64,000 nt of DNA from assembly GCF_006439395.2 (NCBI RefSeq), contig NZ_CP083950.1, forward strand, positions 2,728,001 to 2,792,000, in the 5' to 3' direction. The translations under genes were made by a program, and so were the position numbers. Positions within the stretch are counted from its first letter, which is position 1. Every line of letters starts with the position of its first letter. Source of the DNA: Mesorhizobium sp. B4-1-4. GTDB lineage: Bacteria; Pseudomonadota; Alphaproteobacteria; Rhizobiales; Rhizobiaceae. Below, one piece after another: positions 53,854 to 63,211 of the stretch. The notes beneath the pieces were generated by a model that saw only the letters and a program-made list of their open reading frames with translations, ran no database searches and was not told the DNA's origin.

Positions 53854-54831
53854 ATGGAGAAGATCATCCTGGACTGCGACCCCGGGCATGATGACGCCAT
53901 CGCCATCCTGCTGGCGGCGGGCAATCCGAAGATCGATCTCCTCGGCATCACGACGGTTTCGGGCAACCACAATGTCGAGAACACCACGCGCAACGCGCTT
54001 TCCGTGTGCACCGCCTATGGCATCAAGGTGCCGGTGGCGAAGGGCTCCCCCGGCCCTTTGATCATCGATCAGGTGCTGGCGGTCGAGATCCACGGCGATA
54101 CCGGGCTCGATGGCCCGGTGCTGCCGCCTGCCTCGTTCGAGCTCGACAAGCGGCATGCCGTCGACTTCATCATTGACACGGTCATGGCGCATGAGCCGAA
54201 GACGATCACGCTTGTCCCGGTCGGCCCCTATACCAACATCGCCTTAGCCGTCCGCAAGGATCCGCGCATCGTCGAGCGGGTGAAGCGGGTGGTCGCCATG
54301 GGCGGAAGCTACACGCGCGGCAACATCACGCCGGCGGCGGAGTTCAACGTTTATGGCGACCCGGAGGCCGCCGACGTGGTGTTCCGCGCCGGTTGGGACG
54401 TCACCATGGTGGGGCTCGATCTCACGCACCAGGCGCTGGCCACCCCGGAGCTGCAGGACAGAGTGCGCGCCGTCGGCGGCCCGATCGCCAGGTTCATCCT
54501 CGACATCTGGGAGTTCATTGCGACCACCCATGGCGGCCTGCTGCAAATCGAGTATCCCGCCGTCCACGACGCATGCTGCGTCGCGGCAATGATCGATGGA
54601 AGCGTCTTCACCACCGAGAAGGCCGACATCCGCGTCGAAATTGCCGGACGGTGGACCAAGGGCATGACGGTCTGCAATTTCGAGAAGATGGGTGGCATGC
54701 GCCATTTCGGCGGCACGGCGAGCGAGCAGGTCGACTTCCGCCATACCGTGGCGATGAAGCTCGACCATGCGAAGTTTTGTGATCTGATCGTGGATGCGCT
54801 CGAGCGGCTCACCAGCCAGAAGACGGCGTAA
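53854..54831 (+). CDS. Ribonucleoside hydrolase (IunH family)
   Basis: 325 residues from ATG 53854, preceded by AGAGAGGT. The N-terminal MEKIILDCDPGHDDAIAILL contains the calcium-binding DxDxxxDD motif. FNVYGDPEAADVVFRAGW and the His-containing GLDLTHQALAT are further family marks. It hydrolyses the N-glycosidic bond of ribonucleosides to release free base and ribose, probably with a pyrimidine or broad preference. It stands alone, without a linked transporter. Confidence 0.93.
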   Translation: MEKIILDCDPGHDDAIAILLAAGNPKIDLLGITTVSGNHNVENTTRNALSVCTAYGIKVPVAKGSPGPLIIDQVLAVEIHGDTGLDGPVLPPASFELDKRHAVDFIIDTVMAHEPKTITLVPVGPYTNIALAVRKDPRIVERVKRVVAMGGSYTRGNITPAAEFNVYGDPEAADVVFRAGWDVTMVGLDLTHQALATPELQDRVRAVGGPIARFILDIWEFIATTHGGLLQIEYPAVHDACCVAAMIDGSVFTTEKADIRVEIAGRWTKGMTVCNFEKMGGMRHFGGTASEQVDFRHTVAMKLDHAKFCDLIVDALERLTSQKTA

Positions 54832-55039
54832 TTCAAGCGCTGTCTGAACAAGCAGGACGCGGCCGGCCGTAACGCGGAGGCCCAGCGGAACGGCAGACTT
54901 GGCTTGGTCCCGTCCGAGCGACCGCTTCAGGCGATGCATCTCTCATGCGCACGGCTATGGGCGCGGACGTCGAGACGTTGCTGGCTTGCCACTGCAGTCA
55001 TGGCTCAGGGAAGATGCGCGCCTGAGCGCGGCTGGCGTC

Positions 55040-55252
55040 CTAAGGATTGGCAGCTGGCGGTTTGATCTTCGTCAGGCGGGCCCTGGCTTGGGCCACATAT
55101 TGCTGCGCGGACCTGATCCGGCTGCACAGCGCGATATTGATGCCGACACCACAGTCTTCATCCATCAATTCCTTGGCCCGAGACAGGGCCAGCTCAGCCC
55201 GTTTGACTCGCTGCCTTGCCCGCGCCAGTTCCAGGTTCATAAGTTCTATCAT
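55040..55252 (-). CDS. Hypothetical 70-residue helical protein
   Basis: From ATG 55252: MIELMNLELARARQRVKRAE followed by SRAKELMDEDCGVG and a C-terminal helix RIRSAQQYVAQARARL. The whole protein is predicted helical with alternating charged residues. The frame extends to 55384, but the start at 55252 is more plausible. No known family and only a weak ribosome site. It is the next gene downstream of the His-rich protein gene, on the same strand. Confidence 0.5.
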   Translation of the reverse strand: MIELMNLELARARQRVKRAELALSRAKELMDEDCGVGINIALCSRIRSAQQYVAQARARLTKIKPPAANP

Positions 55253-55388
55253 TGTTCCGCATCCGTTGCGGTCCCTTCGATCGTTAACCTCTCCCCGATG
55301 CTTTTGTTCCAGCCGTTTGTCAGCTCGGCGGCGCCGCCACGTTGCCCGGCTCCGTCGAGATCGCGGAGCCAGGCAACTTGACATCAGA

Positions 55389-55667
55389 TCAGTAACCGCC
55401 GTTTTCGATCACGACGTGATGATGGTGATGGCGGTGCGATATGGACGTTGTCACGACGACATTGTCGTGCCGATGATGCCGGCGGCCGTGATCGTAGAAT
55501 GCGATCTGGCCATGGTGGCGGTGATGCAGGCGCTGGCCGTCCTCATTGATGACCACATTGGCGCGATGATGATGGTGATGTCTGTTGATGACGACGGTGT
55601 CTTGCGCCGAAGCCACAGCAGGCGCGGCCAAGCACAGCGCCAAAGTGCCCAAGATCATGATTTTCAT
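55389..55667 (-). CDS. Secreted histidine-rich protein
   Basis: 92 residues with signal peptide MKIMILGTLALCLAAPAVASA and a GGAG site 7 nt before the start. The mature part is about 30 percent His in three clusters (NRHHHHHRANVVI, LHHRHHGQIAFYDHGRRHH, SHRHHHHHVVI) alternating with Val/Ile strands. Such sequences can bind Ni, Zn or Cu, but no known metal chaperone motif is present. It is probably periplasmic. Confidence 0.75.
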   Translation of the reverse strand: MKIMILGTLALCLAAPAVASAQDTVVINRHHHHHRANVVINEDGQRLHHRHHGQIAFYDHGRRHHRHDNVVVTTSISHRHHHHHVVIENGGY

Positions 55668-55906
55668 TTTGAATTCTCCAAAAAACTAAGATGCCCTTCA
55701 CCCGATAAACACCGCCCAAACGCTTTTGTTCCGGTTTGACTGAGAGATGTCGGTGAGAGGCCTTGTCCGCCGGTCTCGCGGCACAATAGGTGGTCCGCTT
55801 CATCTATTTGACTGATGCGTTACCTTATCCTGAGGGCCATATTGAAGATGATCCTACCGGATCACTGAGTAATCCCGCAGCCAGTCCCTTGCGGATTGCT
55901 CCAAGG

Positions 55907-55938
55907 GCCCCGCTTGACTCCCGGTCGGCGGGGCTTTT
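55907..55938 (+). terminator. Intrinsic terminator without a protein gene upstream
   Basis: GCCCCGC (55907-55913) pairs with GCGGGGC (55928-55934), followed by TTTT. No plus-strand gene lies within 1 kb upstream, so it may end a small RNA transcribed from around 55830. Confidence 0.6.
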
Positions 55939-56148
55939 CCATGCGTTCCACTTAAGCGCTAAAATGAGTGGCAGGCGCTCAGCGCAGGATCCTCTCTGCA
56001 ATAGCGAGCTATCCGTTGGGCTCTCCGCCAGCGTGACTGACTGCCGCCGCTGCTGGACTTGTTTTTTCTTGCCGATGGCGCCGATCGTCCTCCCGGTCGG
56101 ATATGCTCGGCCCACCCACCAAAATGGCAAGGCGGCCTATGTCCTTTC

Positions 56149-56188
56149 AAAGCGCGTCGCCTCGAAACCGATTGAGGCGACGCGCTTT
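56149..56188. terminator. Strong hairpin downstream of the DUF1236 gene
   Basis: Arms of 15 bp (56149-56163 and 56174-56188) match perfectly around a 10-nt loop. A T-rich stretch (GGGGTCTTGTTTT) follows on the plus strand only. On the minus strand it lies about 60 bp after the DUF1236 gene. Confidence 0.5.
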
Positions 56189-56248
56189 GGGGTCTTGTTT
56201 TATACCTGTCGTTCTCTCAAGACCGAGGTCACTTTTGCGCGACATGCA

Positions 56249-57001
56249 TCAGGTCAAAATGAGAACGATCTTGAGTGAATCCGGATCGACGATCACGATC
56301 CGCCCGTCGGCGAGCACGAAATATTCGTAGGATTCGTAGGCCGGCACGATCTTGACGATGCGAGCAGGCAAGCGGTGCAATCTGATCTTGTGCCGCGGAA
56401 TTTCCACGCCCACGGAAACGTCGAAATCGACATTGGCTACGGGCTGGACCTTCGTCTCCTTGATCACCTGCGTGATCTGGGTTTTCTGTTCAACCGTCAC
56501 ATTGTTGATCGAGGCAGTCGAAGTCTTGTCCTGGGTGGAGGCTTTGCCCTGCGCCTGCTGGTCGGTCTGGACCTTGGTCTTGTCCTGGGCCTGCTGGTCC
56601 GTGCTGGTGCCGGTCTTGCCCTGGGCCTGCTGATCGGTCTGGACCTTGGCCTTGCCCTGGGCCTGCTGGTCCGTACTGGTGCCGGCCTTGCCCTGGGCCT
56701 GCTGATCGGTCTGGACCTTGGTCTTGCCCTGGGCCTGCTGGTCCGTACTGGTGCCGGCCTTGCCCTGCGCCTGCTGGTCAGTCTGGGCCTTCGCCTTGCC
56801 CTGGGCCTGCTTGTCCGTTTTGGTAGTGGACTTTTCCTGGGCCTGGCCGTTCATCTTCGAGCCGGGCTTACAGTTAGCCGTCCCGGAGGTGCAGTTCGTG
56901 TCCGCCCCTGATTGGTTGTCGGCCGGCTGCTGCGTCTGGGCCATTGCCGTGCCACAGCCGAGTCCGATCGCGAGCATGCTGGTGATGAGAACATGTTTCA
57001 T
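56249..57001 (-). CDS. DUF1236 protein with tandem TDQQAQGK repeats
   Basis: 250 residues from ATG 57001, with signal peptide MKHVLITSMLAIGLGCGTAMA. The middle (about residues 55-165) is a low-complexity array of about nine 12-residue units, TDQQAQGKAGTS alternating with TDQQAQGKTKVQ. The C-terminal domain (about 175-250) ends LPARIVKIVPAYESYEYFVL then GRIVIVDPDSLKIV, typical of DUF1236, often present in rhizobial secreted proteins. The array is hydrophilic and probably disordered. The function is unknown. Confidence 0.85.
   Translation of the reverse strand: MKHVLITSMLAIGLGCGTAMAQTQQPADNQSGADTNCTSGTANCKPGSKMNGQAQEKSTTKTDKQAQGKAKAQTDQQAQGKAGTSTDQQAQGKTKVQTDQQAQGKAGTSTDQQAQGKAKVQTDQQAQGKTGTSTDQQAQDKTKVQTDQQAQGKASTQDKTSTASINNVTVEQKTQITQVIKETKVQPVANVDFDVSVGVEIPRHKIRLHRLPARIVKIVPAYESYEYFVLADGRIVIVDPDSLKIVLILT
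56520..56840 (-). repeat. Coding 36-bp / 72-bp tandem repeat
   Basis: About nine units of 36 bp encoding TDQQAQGK plus four variable residues. Adjacent units alternate (GTS-type and KVQ-type), so the true period is 72 bp with long stretches of exact identity, a sign of slippage or unequal exchange. Copy number is likely to vary between strains. Confidence 0.75.
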
Positions 57002-57326
57002 AGGTAAATCTCCTTTGAAAGGTTCGCCCTTCAATGGGTAAAACTTCTCCAAAAAGGTATGGTTCCCCGGGTCAGGAGGCGATACCAAAGCGACCGGCGC
57101 GATCATGGCGAAACGATCCTGCCGTTCGTGCGATTTGCAGGGGCTTGTTCTGGCGGGACCTCACAAGCATGATCTGGAGGGCGAAAGGTCCATATCTTTC
57201 AGACGATCGGGCCGTGTGGAACGCTGTCCGACATCAAGCCTGCCATCAAGCCGGATGAAATTCCTGGCGAGATAGAATATTGAAAACCTGTGAGGCTCGG
57301 CCCGAAACGAAAGCTGGGGATACGCC
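57002..57326. other. Divergent promoter region, no gene seen
   Basis: About 325 bp between the DUF1236 gene and the epimerase gene. No supported coding frame. A site reading AAAGGAG lies just ahead of the DUF1236 start on the minus strand. Confidence 0.5.
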
Positions 57327-58346
57327 GTGACATCAAGCAGGCCAGTTCTGATCACCGGCGCGGCCGGTTTCATAGGTTTCCATCTCAGTCAGAGGCTGCT
57401 TGCCGAAGGCCGGCAGGTTGTCGGCCTCGATTCCATGAATGCGTATTATGACGTCACCCTGAAACAGGCCCGGCTCGACCGGTTGAAAGCATTCCCGAAT
57501 TTTCGTTTCGAGCATGTCGATCTCACCGAGCGAGACCGTATTTCGGCGCTGTTTCAGTCAACCGCGCCGGAGATCGTCGTTAATCTCGCGGCGCAGGCCG
57601 GCGTGCGCTATTCGCTGACCAATCCGCACGCCTATGCGGAAAGCAATCTCAGCGGTTTCCTCAACATCCTGGAAGCATGCCGGCACACCTCGGTCGGCCA
57701 TCTGGTCTATGCATCGTCGAGCTCGATCTACGGCGGCAGCACGCGCATGCCGTTCTCCGTGCATGATCCGGCCGATCATCCGTTCAGCCTCTACGCGGCA
57801 AGCAAGAAGGCAAACGAGCTGATGGCGCACACCTACAGCCACCTCTTCGCGCTGCCGGCGACAGGCCTGCGCTTCTTCACCGTCTATGGCCCGTGGGGAC
57901 GGCCCGACATGGCGCTGTTCATCTTCGCCAAGGCCATCCTGGCTGGTGAGCCGATCGACGTCTTCAACCATGGCAACATGCAGCGGGACTTCACCTATAT
58001 CGACGACATTGTCGAAGGCGTTGTCCGCGTGATGCGGCAGCCCGCGACGGCCAATCCGGAATGGACAAGTGCCGCGCCGGATCCAGCGACCAGCAACGCG
58101 CCGTTCAGGATCCACAACATCGGCGGCAATACGCCCGTTCAGTTGAGCCGGTTGATCGATGTGCTGGAAGACGCACTCGGGCGCAAAGCCATTCGCAACC
58201 TGATGCCGATTCAGCCGGGCGACGTTCCGGCAACGTTCGCCGATGTCAGTTCGCTCGAGGAGGCGACCGGTTTCAAGCCGAATATCTCGATCGAGATCGG
58301 GGTTCCGCGTTTCGTGGACTGGTATCGCGAATTCTATCGGGTATGA
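57327..58346 (+). CDS. NAD-dependent sugar epimerase, UDP-glucuronate 4-epimerase-like
   Basis: 339 residues from a GTG after a GGGGA site. The NAD-binding loop is [26 protein letters not shown] with the catalytic Ser/Thr and [15 protein letters not shown] with the Tyr-x-x-x-Lys pair follow, then [17 protein letters not shown], which is typical of UDP-glucuronate 4-epimerases. It would make UDP-galacturonate for surface polysaccharides. No polysaccharide genes are adjacent. Confidence 0.9.
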   Translation: MTSSRPVLITGAAGFIGFHLSQRLLAEGRQVVGLDSMNAYYDVTLKQARLDRLKAFPNFRFEHVDLTERDRISALFQSTAPEIVVNLAAQAGVRYSLTNPHAYAESNLSGFLNILEACRHTSVGHLVYASSSSIYGGSTRMPFSVHDPADHPFSLYAASKKANELMAHTYSHLFALPATGLRFFTVYGPWGRPDMALFIFAKAILAGEPIDVFNHGNMQRDFTYIDDIVEGVVRVMRQPATANPEWTSAAPDPATSNAPFRIHNIGGNTPVQLSRLIDVLEDALGRKAIRNLMPIQPGDVPATFADVSSLEEATGFKPNISIEIGVPRFVDWYREFYRV

Positions 58347-58499
58347 AAGCGCTGCCAGTTCGCTCGCAACGGTGAAGCCGCTCTCTCGCCTTCGCCGAGG
58401 TTGCTTCGGATTCGCACGAGACTCCTGCTCCGGCATCCCCTGTTTGCCGATCCGGTTCGGGCACGATCGCACGGGAACAACGCGGGAAAGCCCTCGTTG

Positions 58500-59021
58500 A
58501 TGGACCGGCACGTTTGCTTTGGGATGCTCCCGATGAAGCTCCAGGATGAAGCCCGTCACAAATCCGAAGATGTGAGCAACTCCGTCCTTGCGGACGTCGT
58601 GCTGGCTTTGCAGCGACGCATCGAGGTGAACCACCAGTTCGATATCCCTTATCTTGCCGGTTACAGCAAGGACGGGCGAACCGTCTATATCGATCGCCAC
58701 TTGCCGCGAACCATGGCTTGGCAAGGTCAGTCAGTAAAGCTTGCGCCCTTTTTGGTCACACATGAAATCGTCGAGAAATCCCTCCTTGACCAATTGCGGC
58801 TTCACTATCTGCATGCCCATCAGATAGCACTGCGGACCGAGCGGGATGCCGTGCGCGCGGCCGGTGTCTCATGGCGGGCCTACCAAGCCTTGATGAAGCG
58901 CAACGAGAAGTCGATTGACGAGGAAAGGGTGCGAGCTGTCCCTCGCGACCTCGATTTGACGCCCTACCGGGATTTGGAGGATTTCCCCGTACTGGATCGG
59001 CTGGTCAAAGCTGCCGGATGA
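58500..59021 (+). CDS. Hypothetical protein with HE motif
   Basis: 173 residues from ATG 58500; ATGs at 58524 and 58533 are alternatives. The central part has LAPFLVTHEIVEKSLLDQL and YLHAHQIALRTERDAVRA; a His-Glu pair followed by a second His-rich helix looks like a metal-binding or protease-like site, but not the full HExxH. A conserved-looking start YLAGYSKDGRTVYIDRHLP precedes it. No known family is recognised. Third-position GC is lower than in the epimerase gene. Confidence 0.6.
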   Translation: MDRHVCFGMLPMKLQDEARHKSEDVSNSVLADVVLALQRRIEVNHQFDIPYLAGYSKDGRTVYIDRHLPRTMAWQGQSVKLAPFLVTHEIVEKSLLDQLRLHYLHAHQIALRTERDAVRAAGVSWRAYQALMKRNEKSIDEERVRAVPRDLDLTPYRDLEDFPVLDRLVKAAG

Positions 59022-59145
59022 GCGGAACACGGTATCCCGGGGCGAACACCGGCCGCCGCGGAGCAGGCGAGCCTGGCTCCTCAACGATGAGTGCCGTTAC
59101 CTCACGATTGGTCGTTCTGCCGAGGGCCAACGCTGGCACGCCTAG

Positions 59146-59457
59146 CTACCGCTGGTGGTGCCTGTGATGGCGCCTGTGGTGGTAATACCGGTGCGGGTAG
59201 TAGTACCGGCGCGGGTAGTAGTATCGGTGGTAATACCTGTGCCGATAGCCGAAGTACGGCCGGTAAGGCTGGTAGTACGGATCGCCGTAATACGGACCGT
59301 AATACGGGTTGTAATACGGGCGGTAGGCGAAGGGCATCCCTCCGAAGCCACCAAAATAGCCGCCGAAGGGTGGGAAGAGAAATTGTGCCTTGGTCGGTGA
59401 CGTCACAGCGGCTGTGGCAGCAAGCGCGAGCACGGATGAGAGTATCAGTTTTCTCAC
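59146..59457 (-). CDS. Secreted Tyr/His/Arg-rich protein
   Basis: 103 residues from a GTG at 59457, chosen because GGAGG lies 6 nt before it; the ATG at 59469 contains that site. After the signal peptide (RKLILSSVLALAATAAVTSPTKA) the mature part is extremely rich in Tyr, Pro, Gly, His and Arg: PFAYRPYYNPYYGPYYGDPY and RYYHRYYYPRRYYYPHRYYH. Low-complexity proteins of this kind occur in rhizobial envelopes; the function is unknown. Confidence 0.7.
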   Translation of the reverse strand: MRKLILSSVLALAATAAVTSPTKAQFLFPPFGGYFGGFGGMPFAYRPYYNPYYGPYYGDPYYQPYRPYFGYRHRYYHRYYYPRRYYYPHRYYHHRRHHRHHQR

Positions 59458-60165
59458 GGTTACCTCCATTAGTTCGGTCTTGAATAACGCGGATTCTGGC
59501 GCCTCGTTCCGCAATCCGTCCCGGCCGCTGCGGCCTGAGATCCGAGACCGCCTTCCCAAGCAGGGCAATTTCGTGCGGATTTCCCAGCACCGCGCCGACC
59601 GCGATCCTCAGCGGCGTCTCGTCTGCCGGTAAGTTCCAAACACAAAGCCCGCCCCGGCTTGGCCGGGACGGGCTTTGCTCGTTCACAGTCCGGTGAATGA
59701 GCACTCGACGGGCACAAACCTTGTTCGAACGAAATAGTTCCTGCCTGCTCAGCCAATTGGCCTCTGGATCGAACGCTGACACGGCGAAGGCGCGACACTG
59801 GCGCACAATCGCTACCTTCAAAGCATCGCGCCCTGAGCAGCAACGATTGCCCGGACGCGAACGGCAAAGTCGCCCCTCGCCTCTCCAGCCGCGATCTGGG
59901 ACTTCTGGCTGGCGAAGATCGGCGCGTAGATCGCATCTCGACCATAGGCTTCGCCACCGTCACGCGGCCGGCCCAAGCCGGTCCGGCATCGAACAGTGAG
60001 CCGGCTCATCAATGCTCTCACCGACGGCCTTTCGGCCCAGCTCTTGCCAACCGGATTAGCTGGTCCGTTGGCTGCTGCCTCGTTCGCGCTCCTCCGCCAG
60101 ATTATAGCCGCAAAGCTGCCCGATGGCTGCCAGGCCTGTTGATCGCCACGAAGAAAGGTTCTGTC
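59458..60165. other. Long intergenic region with a hairpin
   Basis: About 700 bp without a supported gene. A strong hairpin lies at 59644-59676. The stretch 59820-60110 has coding-like composition on the minus strand, but the frame has no start site and no product that I recognise; it may be a decayed gene. Confidence 0.5.
59644..59676. terminator. Intrinsic terminator-like hairpin
   Basis: AAAGCCCG and CCCGGC pair with GCCGGG and CGGGCTTT across one mismatch and a 3-nt loop. A and T flanks make it usable on both strands. No gene ends nearby on either strand, so its purpose is unclear. Confidence 0.5.
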
Positions 60166-61053
60166 ATGCGCTTGGTCTGGACGGTCATGTTTGCGCTCGC
60201 GAGCACTGCCGCTTTCGCGGCGTCGCCCGAGGACGACTATATCGCCGCGCGCGACAAGGCGATCGCGGCCATCACCGAGCTGAACAATTCGAATGCACCC
60301 GTGGAAACCCTCGATGCCGCCGATGCCAAGGCGCGGGCCGACCTCGAAGGGCGCCTGTCCGCCCTTCTCGGCCCCTTGACGGTCAAGGATTTCCCGACTA
60401 ACGGCACCATCAATCTGGAAAGCCTGAGTGACTCCGATGTCGGATACGGCATGCTCGACGGGCTGCGATACACCCAGGGCGACGATGGCCCGAGCCTCGT
60501 GGCCACGACGCGGGGGCTGCTGGATCGCTGGCTCCAGGCCCGGGCCGCCGAGACCGACGAGGGTCTCAAACTGCCCACCGGCGTCGATGAGGCGCTGAAG
60601 CTCGATGCCTTCTACACCCAGGCGATCAACAGCGACGCCGCCTTCATGGGAACGCTCGACTTTCCGTTGAAAAAGCCCGAAGGCGCCGACATCGCCATGG
60701 CGCGGCTCGGCGGCTGGACGCAGGATGTCGGGCCGATCCACGAACAGCAGGTCGTCGTCACGCTCGTCAAGGGCAATAGCGTCATGATCGCTTCGGCGCC
60801 CGCCACGCCACCTGTTCCCAGGATCGCGGCCTGCGAGGCCTTGTGGACGTCCGCGGACGAGGCCGCCCAGAAACTGGCCGCCCAGGCATCCGAGACCAAG
60901 GACGAGAAGCTCTATGACACCGCCAATGCCGCCTGGGAAAAAGGCGACGGCGACTATCGCAAATGCATGGGCGACAAGCTGCCCAGCGACCCAGCCTTCC
61001 CCGCGCTGCTCACCCAGGCGCAGACGCTTGCCGACCACATGGCGGGCAAGTAG
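60166..61053 (+). CDS. Secreted protein of unknown function
   Basis: 295 residues from ATG 60166 with signal peptide MRLVWTVMFALASTAAFA. The mature protein is acidic and helical at the start (DYIAARDKAIAAITELNNSN) with a central mixed region. The C-terminal part has paired cysteines (RIAACEALWTSAD and GDGDYRKCMGDKLP) that could form a disulfide. No known family. It lies 195 bp upstream of htpG on the same strand and may be linked to stress functions, but no site shows this. Confidence 0.75.
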   Translation: MRLVWTVMFALASTAAFAASPEDDYIAARDKAIAAITELNNSNAPVETLDAADAKARADLEGRLSALLGPLTVKDFPTNGTINLESLSDSDVGYGMLDGLRYTQGDDGPSLVATTRGLLDRWLQARAAETDEGLKLPTGVDEALKLDAFYTQAINSDAAFMGTLDFPLKKPEGADIAMARLGGWTQDVGPIHEQQVVVTLVKGNSVMIASAPATPPVPRIAACEALWTSADEAAQKLAAQASETKDEKLYDTANAAWEKGDGDYRKCMGDKLPSDPAFPALLTQAQTLADHMAGK

Positions 61054-61248
61054 GGCGCAGGACGAGCGCCGGCGGCGAAGCTGACGCCGTGCCCACCTTA
61101 CCCCTTGTCGCCTTCGCACCACATCACGATATTGTCGGTCGCGCTGGCCCCTGTTGAACGCGGTTGCCAGCGCAATTGAAAATGGTTGAAGGATGATCCC
61201 GGAACGTGCATGGCGCGGTGGGCAGAACGACTATGTGGGAATCTTGAA

Positions 61249-63134
61249 ATGACGACGGATACCAAAGCGACGGAAACCAGGGCGTTCGAGGCTGATGTTT
61301 CGCGGCTTCTGCACATGATGGTGCACTCGGTCTATTCCGATAAGGACGTCTTCCTGCGCGAATTGATTTCCAACGCCGCCGACGCCTGCGAGAAGCTGCG
61401 CTTCGAGGCCGTCAGCCATCCCGAATTGCTGGCCGACGATCCCAAGCCGCGCATCTCGATCTCGGCCGATCCGGACAACAAACGGATCGTTGTCGAGGAC
61501 AACGGCATCGGCATGAGCCGCGACGACATGGCCGAGGCGCTGGGCACCATCGCCCGCTCGGGCACGCGCGCCTTCATCGAGCGCGTCGGCTCCGGCACCG
61601 AGGACACGCAGCTCATCGGCCAGTTCGGCGTCGGCTTCTACTCCGCCTTCATGGTGGCCGACCGGGTCGACGTCATCAGCCGGCTGGCGGGAAGCGAGGA
61701 GGCCTGGCGCTGGTCGTCCGACGGCAAGGGTTCCTACGAGATCGCGCCGGCCCCGCTTGAAGCAGCACCCAAGCGCGGCACCCGCGTCATGCTGCATCTC
61801 ATGGACGATGCCGTATCCTACACCGGGTCCTACCGGCTCGAGCAACTGGCCAAGTCGCAGTCGGGCCATGTGCCGGTGCCGATCACGCTGGTCGAAAAAC
61901 CCGGCGCCGAGGCGCGCGACATCGCCGACGGCACCGCGCTCTGGGTCCGGCCGAAGACCGAGATCAAGCCCGAGGAATACACCGACTTCTACCGCGGCGT
62001 CGCCGGCCAGTATGACGAGCCGGCCGCCACCATCCATTTCCGCGCCGAAGGCCGACAGGAATACTCGGTGCTCGCCTTCGTGCCCGGCTCGCGCCCGTTC
62101 GACCTCTTCGACCAGGACCGCAAGGGCCGCATGAAGCTCTATGTGCGCCGCGTCTTCATCACCGACGATGCCGACCTTCTGCCGCGCTACCTGCGCTTCG
62201 TGCGCGGACTGGTCGATTCCGCCGACCTGCCGCTCAACGTCTCACGCGAGATGATCCAGGAAAGCCCGCTGCTCGCCGCGATCCGCAAGGGCCTCACCAA
62301 CCGCGTGCTCGGCGACCTCGCCAAGCTGGCGGAGAATGAAGTCGAGCCTATGCCAAGATCTGGGACAATTTCGGCGTCGTCCTCAAGGAAGGGCTTTACG
62401 AGGATTACGAGCGGCGCGAGCAATTGCTGAAGCTTGCCCGCTTCCGCTCGACCGCATCGGGCGAAGGCTGGCGCGGCCTCGCCGACTATGTCGCCGCGAT
62501 GAAGGAAGGCCAGAAGGCGATCTTCTTCATGGCCGGTGACGACCGCGCCCGGCTCGAAGCCTCGCCGCAGCTCGAAGGCTTCAAGGCGCGCGGCATCGAG
62601 GTTCTGCTGCTCACTGACCCTGTCGACAGTTTCTGGGTGACGATGGCGCCGGAATTCGATGGCAAGCCGTTCAAGTCGGTAACACAGGGCGTGGCCGAAC
62701 TTTCCGACATTCCGCTGCTCGACGAGGCGAAGAAGCCGGAGACGGCGGCGACGCCTGAGGTCGATGGCTTTCTGGCTTTCGTCAAGACGGCGCTTGGCGA
62801 TGCCGTCTCGGACGTCAAGGCCTCGGACCGCCTGACCGAAAGCGCGGTCTGCCTCGTGGCGCCGGAACATGGCCCGGACCGGCAGTTCGAACGGCTGATG
62901 AACGCCGCCGGCCGCCTCGACAAGGCCGCCAAGCCCATTCTCGAGATCAACCCCCGGCACGACCGCGTGCTGGCGCTGGCCAGCCTCGGCGACGACGAGC
63001 AGGCCTTCAAGGACGATGCAGCCCACCTTCTCTACGACGAGGCGCGCGTGCTTGACGGCGACAAGCCGGCGGACGCCAGGGCTTTTTCCCAGCGCCTCGC
63101 CCGGCTGATCGAGCGCGGCCTGCCGAAGGGCTGA
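61249..63134 (+). pseudogene. htpG: Chaperone HtpG (Hsp90), frameshifted
   Basis: The first frame (61249 to 62430) covers the ATPase and middle domains: LRELISNAADACEKLRFEA, DNGIGMSRDDM, GTIARSGTRAF and GQFGVGFYSAFMVADRV. The frame then breaks near 62346: after AENEVE the expected A-Y-A-K-I-W-D-N continues one frame later, as if one G were missing in GAGCCTATG. The rest (KIWDNFGVVLKEGLYEDY to the stop at 63134) encodes the remaining middle and C-terminal dimerisation domain. Repaired, the protein would be 628 residues, the usual length. Either the gene is broken in this strain or the base is a sequencing error. Confidence 0.93.
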
Positions 63135-63160
63135 GGGCCGCTTCATGGCCTGAACAGGAT

Positions 63161-63193
63161 AAAGCCCGGGCGCCGCCAAGCGCCCAGGCTTTT
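63161..63193. terminator. Bidirectional terminator after htpG
   Basis: AAAGCCCGGGCGC (63161-63173) pairs with GCGCCCAGGCTTTT (63180-63193) with one mismatch and a 6-nt loop. It lies between the convergent htpG and hydrolase genes. Confidence 0.75.
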
Positions 63194-63211
63194 GATCTCG
63201 ATCATGCCGGT

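Larger units (their letters stand above)
55668..56248. other. Long intergenic region with two hairpins
   Basis: About 580 bp without a supported gene. It holds a plus-strand terminator-like hairpin at 55907-55938 with no protein gene ahead of it, and a 15-bp perfect stem at 56149-56188. A small RNA ending at the first hairpin is possible. Confidence 0.55.

Noticed and set aside
55790..56278. 162-codon plus-strand frame
   Set aside because: Runs through two hairpins and a terminator, has no ribosome site and no recognisable motif.
56375..56911. Leu/Gly-rich plus-strand frame with repeats
   Set aside because: Reverse strand of the TDQQAQGK array in the DUF1236 gene; the sense frame has signal peptide and known domain.
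59818..61122. 434-codon minus-strand frame
   Set aside because: Mostly antisense to the secreted protein at 60166, which has a signal peptide. The part beyond 60165 is noted only as possibly decayed DNA.
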